Of a DNA stretch of 64,000 bases, positions 47,201 through 59,200 are shown piece after piece (the stretch's first letter is position 1; the number at the start of each line of letters is the position of its first letter). The notes beneath the pieces were generated by a model that was not told the DNA's origin, searched no databases, and worked only from the letters and a program-made list of their open reading frames with translations. The position numbers and the translations under genes were made by a program. Source of the stretch: Diphasiastrum complanatum (taxonomy: Eukaryota; Streptophyta; Lycopodiopsida; Lycopodiales; Lycopodiaceae). The stretch lies in assembly GCA_029204225.1 (NCBI GenBank), contig CM055096.1, positions 73,784,919-73,848,918 of the forward strand, in the 5' to 3' direction.

Positions 47201-50200
47201 GAAGCTGAACTGAATCAGCTTCGAGAAGAACGTCTTGAGATTTCAAGTTCTAATGACGAGCTGATGGCAAAAAGGAAATTGCTTGAAGTGAAGAACCTTG
47301 AGGTGCTATTTTTTGTACAATTCTCTATGGTTTCTCTAAGCTTTGGTGCACCCTGTTGTCATGTCTACGATTATCCAATCACTAATTTTTCATGCATGAT
47401 GTTTAGCTCGAGACCAAGTTGGCATCAGCAGAAAAGATTACAACAGATATACGAAAACAGTCACAACTGCAACTAGAATCAAAACAGGCCGAGCTGACAA
47501 AGCATCTGAAGGAAATTTCACAGCGCAATAATCAGGTTTATATTAATGGTGAACGATGTTTTCCCAAGTTAGGTAGGAAAAAACTAGCAAGATGGTATTT
47601 TCCTAAAAGACAAATAGGTTCTTATATTAGTAAAATCTTTTGAGTACATTAAAAATTTGGCTAAGCTATGACAACAATTATTACTATGGTACATTTGAAG
47701 TTTAAAAAAATTAGGGTTTTGTGAATTGTTTTGTAATAGGTAAATTTGAACGGCCACGAAATTTGAATTGACTCGAATGAGCTCATTCTAAATCAACTTG
47801 TGACTAATGAAACTCATAAAAATTAAAATACTGAGGGTGATTCAGAAAGGTCAATTTTTGGTATAAGATATTTGCATACTGACTATGTGAAGAATGCTCA
47901 TCTGCTGAGTGTTTTCAGGAAATGAATGACATGAGGAGAAAGTATGAAATTGAAACTAAGGATGCTGTGTTAGAAGAGCAACAAAGGGTCTGTGAACTTT
48001 TTCAGTAGCTAGCTCACCTAGTGTGGTTGCTCTTTCTGTTAAAATGTTCTCTCTAATGTGTGTGGATAATTTCTAAAACCTTAGGCAGAGTCTTCACTTG
48101 AGATCTTTAAGCAAGAATGTGAGCAGCAATTAGCAAAAGAGCACGAGGCTTCTGCTGAGAAGCTAAGAGTTTTACAGTTGGAGCACGAAAAATTGGTTAG
48201 TTTTTAATATTTTCCCTCTATTGCATGATTACATACAAACTTCCCCTTATTTACACCATGCTGTACATACTTCATACTTTGATTTCAGACTTTTGTAGAG
48301 GACTCTTACTGTAGCATTTGCACCTTGATAGATTATCAGAACCAAAGATGACTTTGAGGAGGAAAGGAAGCTGCTCAAGTTGAAATATGAAGAAGATCTC
48401 CAAAAGGTGCAAAAAGAGCTCCATTCGGAATTGACAAAGGTGAGAATCATTTTCCTCAATTGTAAATTTTAGTTTTCTGTGCATTTAATTGATAATATTT
48501 TTTGTGATTAAGCAAAGAGAAAACGGATCAAAGGAGCTGGAGATCAAGATAAGAGCTCTTCAAAATCAGCGACAGACTGAAATTAATGAGTTGAAATCTC
48601 AGCAAGAATCATATTTGCTCGAGGTAAATCGTACAACTTTCTTTGAGCGTCCAGCTAGTAAAATCATTTTGACTTGAAAAGTGACATTCATGAAAAAGAA
48701 ATTACCTCCTTTCCATTGTAGAAACGAGGAAAGCTTTCAATCAGCCAGAAACAGCTGAATAGTTTTCTCATGCACCAAGAAGAGAGTCCGCAAGCCCCAA
48801 CCCCCGGAAAACTTAAAATATAAGAAGAGGCTCAAAAGCTGCACTTTTTTATGTTCACATAGGTGAACAAAATGTTGAAAGATGAAGCAAAATAAGTCCA
48901 ATAGATCCTAGAAAGGATGGAGAAAGCACCTAATTAAGATCCAATCCAGATCATAAAGCTAGAGCACAAAACAATCTATTGATTTCTAGCTTATCTTGGC
49001 TTGAAATCCACTTTATGGCTCCAAAATCATGCAAAAAGCTTCACATGTGTGCATGTACGGCCTACTGAGCCCTGAGTATAGTACCAGCACCCTCTGATCC
49101 TTCTAATCATTACAAAAAACCAATTGCCAATAGCAATCATCAAACAAATTGTAGAGCAAAACTAATCATGAAGGAAGATTTCAAATTTACTCATAATTGG
49201 ATGGAAATCCATCACATATTTTTACATAAGTGCCTCGGATCCGAGCATTTAGGGCTACTTCTAATCCATCCATGACCTAACCCTAGTGTCTAACCTTATA
49301 AGTCATAAGATCCACCCTAATTGGGGGTCGAGATCTTGAGTTCCAAAACAATGTAAAATTTGCTATTTTTATCTCCTAGAAAATTCTAGCCTATCTATGC
49401 ACATTTTGGCCTCATTCCCAAGGTGCCATTACAAAGCTAGGTTATGAATAAGACTTATGAAAAGTATTCTATGCTTGTTGGTCCCACATTATGGCCTTTT
49501 TACAATTTACAAGTGGTAGAACCAAACTAGCTTGTATAAATTTAACACTCCTCCTCACAACTAATTTGTAGATAACATAGTCTTGCTTATCAACCCAAGG
49601 GCTGATCTTAACTTTACCAATGCAGGTCTTTGAAGTGGTTTAGTGAGGAATCAGGAACACTTTCACTCCAAAGATACCTCCTTAGATTGCATCTTTTCTC
49701 TCACAAAGTGATGAGAGATCTCAATGTCTTTGACCTTGCATGGAAGATTGGGTTTGTTGCAAGGTGTTAAGCTGAGATGTTGTCATTATAAATGATTGGG
49801 ACAACATCTAAACTCATGACCTTCAGCTCCATTAGTAGCCTTTTGATCCAATGACGATCCTTTATTGTTTTTGTGAGAGCTTTATACTCAACCTCGGTAG
49901 AAGAGAGTGAGATGGTTTCTTGTTTCTTTGACAACCAAGAAACAATCCCTCCACCAATAGATGTTGCATAGGCACTTGTGGACTTTCTATCCCTCTTATC
50001 ACCTGCAAAATTTGAGTCACTAAAAGCATGCAAATCAATTATATCCCCTCTATAGAGAATTCCATGATCTAGAGTGCCCGAGAGGTATCTCAAGATCCTT
50101 TGTGCACTTTTTCAATGTATGACTAATGGATCTTGCATGTATTGACTTAGCCTACACATACTAAAGCATAAATCAGGTCCAGTAATGATAATCCACATCA

Positions 50201-53200
50201 ATGAGCCTATAAGTTGCCTATAAAGAGTGATGTCCATGAAGGATCTTTCATTACCTTTATTGAGCACTTTTACATCTTGCTCCATTGGTGTTTCTACATG
50301 CTTGCAATCTTGCATCTTAAATCTATTGAGCTTGGCCTAGGTTTGCTTGGCTTTGGGCTTGCTTCCTCTTGAAGCACTCGGAGGCATAATGCCCCATCTT
50401 GCTACCTTGAACTTTGACTTATCCTTCTTGGGCTTGCTTGAGCCTTGAGCTTGGAGTTGAAGATCCATCTTGATCGTCACCTTTGAGACTTGGCTATGCT
50501 TGAATGCACCTCCTTTGCCTTCTTGATGTGTGTACTCCTACTCTCCTTGGCCATGAGGGCTCCTTGGAGATCTTCAAGAGAGGGCAATTTGCCCATGATT
50601 ACATAGCCTTGCACCAAGTTAGCAAAATCCACACTTAGTCCATTCAAAATCAATTGAACTAGTTCACTCTCTTTAATAGAATCTCATGTGTAAGCAAGCT
50701 CCTTGTTTAAGTCTTTAACTCTCAAAACATATGAATGACCACTCTTTCCCTTGGCTTCATTGAAGGATTTGGTTCTTCAAGGATAGCAATCTTGAAGTGT
50801 TTTTAGATTCATACATCTTTTGAAGAGTTTCCCTTAAGCCGAGGTGCAAGCACCTACGTCCTTAAGAAGCTCATTTGCTACATTCATTTTTATATAATGG
50901 AGGGCAATCTTGCACCTCTTCTTGTACCTTGTAGCTTCTTGAGGGTGAATGGGCTCATCCTCATCACCACTCACAATGTCCATTAGATCTTGCAAGAGAA
51001 GAATAGCCTCCACTCTTAGCTTCCAAATAGAGCAATTAGAAGAATTCAATCTATCATTTGGGTCCAAGAGATATGCACTTATGGAAGCCATCTCTCTCTC
51101 AAGAGCTTGATCACAAAAATGGATGCAAAATAGAAATGATTCAAAATCTAGCTATCCCACTACCTAGGGAATTGAGAAAGCTCAAACGTTGACCTCTCAA
51201 CAAGATCCTACCTAATATTGAGCTAAATCAAATCTATTTGAAACAAAAAAAATGGAAACTAGCTTGAATCGAAAGGAAATTTGGATCTAGAATTGCCTCT
51301 TCCTTGATCTTGACTTCACAAGGTATTTGGATCCACCTAACCTGAACCAAAATGAATCAAATGCACATAAATGCCACTTCAAATCATCCCTATAAAATCA
51401 GGTTGAATCACTATGCAATAATCAATCCAAACTATTTCATCAAAACAAGCAAAAATGAACACTATCTTAGCTAGAATTGCATTCAATGATGAGTACTTGC
51501 CAAAATCCTTGGACTGACCCTAAAAATCACTTTCAAAGACCTTGATAAGCCTAAGAATGACTTGCTACAGCTCCAAGAATGTTGATCTACCTTCCTATTG
51601 AATGATTGAAAACTATTCTTTGTGATTGACTCCACAAATCGAGTAGCATCAAAAAGAAGGGAACACAAAAACTTGCTATTTTTGATCCAATTGATAAGAG
51701 ATGAACTCAACTCGGTTTGTGAAGCTAATACACTTGTAAATCAGATCCCATTAGATCCCTCTTCACTCAACTACATAAAAAATGAAGGTGCTAATCATAG
51801 ATTATGGCTAGATAGCAATCAATGCTTGAATTGCATCAAAATCTATGATCCTAGCATGATTTATAGCTCATTTCTTGGATTAGCTCTGATACCATGTTGA
51901 AAAATGCAGCAAAATAAGTCCAATAGATCCTAGAAATGATGGAAAAAACACCTAAAAAAGCTTCACCCATGTGGATGTATGGCCTGCTCAGCCCTGAGTA
52001 CAGTGTTAGCACCCTATGATCCTTCTAATCATTACAAAAAACCAAATGCCAATAGCAATCATCAAACAAATTGTAGAGCAAAACTTGTCATGAAGGAAGA
52101 TCTCAAATTTACTCATAATTGGATGGAAAATCCATCACGATATGAGCATTTAGGGCTACCTCTAATCCATCCATGACCTAACCCTAGTGTCTAACCTAAT
52201 AGGTCATAGGATCCACCCTAATTGGGGGTTTGAGATCTTGAGATCCAGAAACAATGTAAAAATTGCTATATATAGCTCCTAGAAAATATCTACCCTATCT
52301 ATGCAGATTTTGGCCTCATTCCAAAGGTGCCATTACACAGCTAGGTTAGGAATAAGACTTATGAAAAGTACCCTATAAGTACCCTATGCTTGTTGGCACG
52401 TGTGACATCCCACACATCATGGCCTTTTTACAATTACATTTTTTCCTACAAATCAAAAGATTACCCTAATCTTATCAAGGCCCGGAGATTGGAAATGTTG
52501 AAATTTAACAGCATAAGGAAGGGCTTGAGACTTTAGAACATCATTGGGCAGGCCTTATAATTGATTCGATCAGGTCAAAAAATATTCATAACTATTTTTA
52601 GTGTGCATGAAACAAAGAGAAGCTGATGGTTTAAAGTTCATGACAGTTTAAAGTTCGACAAGTTCAGATAATTCTCTACTGGAAATCTGATGAAGAAAAC
52701 GTGATAGAACTTGTTAGGTGCTTAATTTTAAAGCTGCCAAGGGATAGACTTGTATGCAGAAAATTTCTGCATCCAAAAATTCCAATTCACCACTTTCTTA
52801 GGAGCCAAGCCTCAAGAAGTTGAAAAATCAAGCAAAAACTTGAGCAACAACTGATTTTTAGTTTACAACAACAAATTTTGACAGTCGAAAGCTAGTGCCA
52901 CTCTCAAAAGGAATATTGGAAAAGACAACTTTTCCTGGTGCCTTATTGTAAGATGCTGGAAATGATGGTGCCTTACTTTCTCTCTACAAAATCATGCTAC
53001 AAAAAGGTTGGGTACATCCTTGTTTAAGTACTTTTGTGCTGAGATACATATAAAAGACTGGCAAGACTGATCGCTTGATCCATGATGAACTCAATTGTCC
53101 AGAATAGAAGGACCTTTAAAGAAGCAATCATCCATTGTATTTTTAAACCTACATAGGTGAAGTTAGGGACTAGTAAATCCCAAAAAGAGTACAAATTTCC

Positions 53201-56200
53201 AATCCTAGGCTCTTCGAGTAGCTGCCCTTCCCAACTCAATTTTATATTTTGGAATAAAGATGCTTTCAAAATTTAGGAGTCTTCTTTTAGTAGCATATCC
53301 AGTTGAAGGGTAAGTTAATTAGGGACCCATTAAGTGTTTTCAAAATAGGGACATATGAAAAAAAGTTGTCCAAGCAAAGATCTAAACTGACTCTACTTTG
53401 CCATAGCTGCCAAATCAAGAAGCAACTCTACCACAAGTGTGCACAAACACTTAGTCATGTTCGTTTGGACCCTACCAAAGTACTAGTTAATTACATTGAA
53501 TCCACTTCTTACAACCATGGTGAAGTGTATCGTAACCCTATAAAGAACATCCTAGAGAGGTGAGAAATCGTAGTTGGAGGCTCTTCTGGGTAGCTATCCT
53601 TTGGAGGAGGATCCAGTCAATCATGCCCATGACCCAAGGACCAAAAAGGCAAGGACAAGATTTATTGTTGGGGTAATTTCTCTGAAAGTATCTTAGCAAC
53701 TCTTTTGTGACAAGCCCACGGTCAAAGAAATTATGTTTGATTGGGAAGTTAGACCTAGGGCCGAGGTGTAACCAAGGGCGTCGAGTCCCTTAATTCCATA
53801 TAATGTGCCATCACCTTCATGTAAAACATTTACATGAAACACTGATATAACAATTCATTCAACTAGAATCTCTGGGAGATCCATTAAGATAGAAAATGGT
53901 TAAACTCAATTATGAGTATCCTAGATACACCCTTGAGTTATATGCCCCTGTTTCTAGCATCACATGAAAGAAAAATAGCAACCATTCATCTTAATAGATT
54001 TTCTTGTCTCCTAGAATAACTGGAGATCTAATCAAAAAAACGGTACCCAAGCAACTGCAGACCATAATCTGCAGCAGAATACTATCCACTAGATTAATTA
54101 AATTCTCCACAAGTAAAGCAACTTATCTTGTGAGAATCTCCGTGAGATCCATAGGCTCTCAATGAAACACTGGAGTAAAGAGATTCAGATTTTCAAAACA
54201 CTGATCTGGTTTCCTACCTCATTTAATAGATCAAGAATTAATAGTCACACTTAAGAATCATCACAATTCCTTATAATCCTCTAACAATAATTAAGTATCT
54301 ATTTATGATCCGTCAATCATAAATATTTAGATCTTATGATTCGTCAATCATAACTCACTGGAATCCAAACCCGTACTTAATTATTAAAAGATACTGGAGT
54401 GGATTCATCAGTTAAAATTATGTGCATTGGATATACATTATTCTTGGCATAGAGTATTCCTTAATTGAGACTCAGTTCATTAGTGATTGGATCCCAGAGA
54501 GCTCAATTGGATAGCAGATCATAATGATTCCGAGAATAATAACTAAATTTATATTCAGCAGGACTTTGGGTGTCTAGTTTTGGTTCTAGACGGTAATCTA
54601 AATTTTTTTGTGGTTGAAGATGGTTGTCATTCTCCATTTGGTATGCTTTGTCTTTAATTACCTATGGCTTATAGAACTTGAATATCTCGCACTTCTATTG
54701 AAGAATCTGCTTTGGAAAATATTCTTAAAATCCAATATTTTCCTTGTGGAAAAGATTTTGGAACGATTCTTATTATTTTTTCTTGAGTTATGTTGGACAT
54801 ATACAACATGATAAGCGAGGCAGCAACAGCGCCCCCTCAACACCCTCGAAATCCTCGGTTACAAAAAACTAAAATTATTGATACAAAACTAACCGAGTGC
54901 CAAAAATAGATGTGTGAGAAGCTTAAGCAATCGATTAAGCCCTTGTCTAAAGAGACAGAAACCAAACAATCAGACCAAGCTTCCACGTCTACTGGCAGTG
55001 CCTCAATGCAAATGATTCCCAAAGTTCCTGAAAACTTTGTAGAACCACCCTTTGATCTCCACAAAAGTTTAAAGACTTTACATTGGATGACGTCGTTATC
55101 CAGTTACCGCAGCCACACCGGGAACCCACACCAAGTTCTCACTCCTTTGAAGGACCCGCTAAAACAATCTCGTTAAACCTTAAAGATCCTGACGAGGAGA
55201 TGGATCGAATAGTTCATGTTGGTGCACACCTTTCGTCAGATCAACTTTCTGATCTGGAAGCTTTAAATCGCAAATACAGGGATGTATTTGCATGGAACTA
55301 TACATAAATGAAAGGGATCTCGCCTGAAGTAGCGGTCCATACTATTCCTTTAGAGGGAACGCTAAGCCTATTCGGGCTAAGCCGTACCGAAGCAACCCTG
55401 TTTATCGCGAGTGGATGATATTAAGAAATTGCTGGATGCTGGATTCATCTATGAAGTCCAACATACTGATTGGGTATCACCCATTGTACCCAAGAAAAAT
55501 GGCAAGCTTTGTATATGCGTCGATCTAAAGAATCTTAACGCGGTTATGAAAAAAGACCATTTCTCCTTACTCTTAACTACACAAATCCTTGAGGAAATGG
55601 TCGGCGCTGAAGCTTTCAGCTTCTTGGATGGGTTTAGTGCTATTTTTTGGTACAAATTGCTCCAGAAGATAGACACAGAACCGCGTTTGCAACAGAAAGC
55701 GGCATTTATGCTTATAATGTCATGCCTTTTGGCTTATGTAACACCCTTTCAACATTTCAGAGGATGGCCTTCCAAGACTTGTTACACAGGATCGTCGAGA
55801 TTTATCTCGACGATTTGGGTGTACATTCTTCAGCCGACAAACACCTCGCGACATTAGAAAAAATCTTCATTCGCTGCCATAGGTTTGGGATTTCACTCGA
55901 CCCTGACAAGTGTCAAATCTGGGTCACCCATGGGGTAGTACTCGGACATATCATTTCGAAGGCTGGTATTTCTACGGGTCCCTCAAAGATCAAGGTAATA
56001 GTTGAAATGCCCTTACCTGCAACAGTGAAGGAAGTTTACGTCTTCCTAGGTCACACTAATAATTATCGCAGCTTTATAATCGATTATGCCAGCAAGGCAC
56101 GACTCGTTTATTTAGTTGTGGTCGATCCTCGATGGACCGAAGATCACGTTAAAGCCTTTGAGGAGTAAAAAACAGCCCTTACCATGACACCCATACTCCG

Positions 56201-59200
56201 TTCGCCAGACTACACAAAAGAGTTCCATGTGCATACTGACGCAAGTAAGTATTGGAGGTCTTCTTGCACAACCGGGCGAGTATGGCAAAGATTTTCCGAT
56301 ACGTTTCTTGAGCAGGCAACTAGTGCCTGCTGAAGTAAACTATACCACAACCGAAAGAGAAGCATTGGCTATGGTCTATGCCGTTCAACAACTCCGACAT
56401 TACTTACTAGGCCAAACCTTTGCCTTCTATACCGACCATCAAGCCCTGTTTTATATTGTTAACAAATCTTGTAAAACAGGACGAATAGCTCGATGGTTAT
56501 TAATACTAGAGGAATTTAATTTCCGAGTAGTCGATCGGAAAGGAACCCAACATTTCATGGCGGAACACCTTTCCTGACTCCCTAATGCTGAAAAAGCAAC
56601 TGCACCAGTCAACGATGATCTCCCTGATGCATGTCTTTTTCAGATTGATGCTACACCCTTATGGGCTGAGGAGATCACTCAGTTCCTAACAACATACAGA
56701 CTCAAAGAAGGCCCGAATACAGTTGCAAAAAGGAAATTTTTGCTTAAAGCAGCGGCCTTTCAACTAATAGCAGGACAACTTTACAAAAGGGGCGTTGACG
56801 GTGTTATTAGACGATGGGCTTATGAACCTAAGATACGACCTATCATATCTCAGGCTCATGAGGGCATTGGCGGCGGTCACATCTCTGCTAAGATTATCCT
56901 TCAAGCAGGTTTGTGGTGGCCATCATTATTTAAAGACACATTTGCTTTCATTAAAACATGTGATGTCTGCCAGCGAGCCAAGAAAAATACGAAAGCAGAC
57001 TTCACACCCTTGACTCCCATTATAGAAGGCGAAGCCTTCCATAAATGGGGAATCGACTTCGTTGGACCAATCAACCCAGCAGTGAAACACACCCAAGCCC
57101 GTTATATCCTTATAGCCACAAATTACGCCACTAAATGGGTTGAGGCTCAGGCAGTAAAGGACGCCAATGCGAAGACTGTAGCGCGTTTTCTATACGAAAA
57201 TATTATTACATGTTTTGGCTGTCCTATTGAGCTAGTTAGTGATCGCGGCACAAATCATGCATCTTACAAGCAATATAATTCAAAACAGTCAGTTTATGGT
57301 GAATCCTCATCACACTGAGCGTTTTACCAATAAACTTCATCCAGAAGTAACCAACTACTCTCCTTATCTAAATCATTTATAAGTTAACCAATAAATCTTC
57401 CACAGAAAGATCTGTTAACTCTGCAAGTATGTCTCAACAATACTTGATCATATGTATATGTTTACCGATTGGTTTAAGTGCACCAAATAAACCCAGTAAC
57501 CAGGAATGCATAGTAGGTTCATACAAGATTAATCGTGCACATATGAGATAATCTCACTATGACCCAGTACATAAACACATTCTTATCTGGCAGATTCCTC
57601 CAAAATCCTTATATGTTACTCACATATCTCACCGAGAATCTTGTAACTCAGCTACAAAAGAAGTTCTATTTCTCATGAGTAAATAACATATCTGGGAAAT
57701 CTCTGAGACAAATAACATATTCACTCTCACAAGTGGTTCTCTTTCGAAAATTATGCAACCAACAGATCCACGGGTAGAATTTCATCCCATCACGTCGCCC
57801 CTCCTTTTAAAGAAATTATCAATTTCTATAAAAGTTAACTGGAAAGATGATATATGGCAATATCTAAATCCATGAAAAGTTAGTAGTAAGTGCCTTTGTC
57901 AAAAAAGGATTCACTCTATTATCATCAGAACTTTTCCTTCAAATATTTTCAACCCGAGTGATAGGAACTATGAGTCCTCTGAAATTCATTTTGTGCAAAA
58001 GAGATATCCTGGGTTTAAGAAATTGAATCACGATCACCTTAGAATTTATCTGATTTCCAAGTCTGTTCACATAAGTAGTAATTCATATGATCTTTCAGAA
58101 GAATAACTTCATGCTGGAAAGAATCATAAAAACCAGTTTGATGTCTAATATTCAAGAAATCACTAAGAAGTACAGGATTAATTAAGAAAAAAATTGGTGT
58201 CGACTAAATAAAGAGATATATGTCTCTAACTCTCTATTAATCAACTTTGACCTTTAAAATAGGCACTGACATTTGACTTTTCAAAGTTCATTAGTCTAAA
58301 TTTCATTTGAATAAAAACTTTTTGAAAGTGTGGGAAAGTTAGAAGTCGAGTTTGAGTAGATTCAAATTTGAATGTTGGGTACTTTGAATCTAGACCCAAA
58401 AATAGTAGGGTTTGCATTTTGGTGGGAAAGCTAGGTGGCCTAATGGAGTTTGGACTTGCTATAAAAGGATGTAACTCGTGGAGAGACATATGTTCTTTCT
58501 TCTCTATCTCTTTTCATGCTTATACATGGTTCTCTTGGGTTCTACTATCCATTGGTGCACTATACTTGTGATTGCATGCAATTCTATGCGTAGGTTCTAT
58601 TCCTTCAAATTTCACAAGTGATTTTGCTGCTAATTCAGGCAAGAGATGATTTGTCAACAATTTTATGTGGCCATGAGCGTAGGACCTAATTAAATGGGCA
58701 AATTAATCGACAGCTATGCATAATGTTAGTAGTCAATTACATAGCTCCTCCATAAAAGCATATTCCTTTTTTATACGATTAAGATCAGATGCAATTTATA
58801 TTGCAAACTAAGCAAGATTCTGACAATGATGCAAGTTTGATGCTATTTATCTACTGCTTTGAATGTCAGACTAGTAAGGATCATGAAATGCGATTGAAAA
58901 TCCTTGAAGATCAGCATGAGCAAACAATTTTGAAAATACAAGAATCCCATCAGAAGGACCTTGATGAGGTAACTTTGTATCTTTTTATAAGTGAAACCAA
59001 ACAAAATTTATCATGCCAAAGCAGAGGTATTTACTGGTGTTAGGCATTCAATTTATGCACAGATGCATGTTGCTTATAGTGTAGCAGAATAAGCTGACTA
59101 GCACATGGAAAAAAGTTTTTCCTGCACACCAGACTATTGCATACAATATTTTGTGATCATCTAGCTAGTGCATAACTTCATTGATAGGAGCATCAATGAA

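Larger units (their letters stand above)
48624..58869 (+). other. ZYP1 intron 14, 10.2 kb with copia and gypsy insertions
   Basis: Bounded by CTCGAG|GTAAAT and GAATGTCAG|ACTAGT. It holds a minus-strand copia element (48873-52450) and a plus-strand gypsy pol fragment (54809-57290). The rest (52451-54808 and 57291-58869) is AT-rich and shows no domain. Short frames at 53303-53563 and 54608-54811 are unrecognised. Confidence 0.8.
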
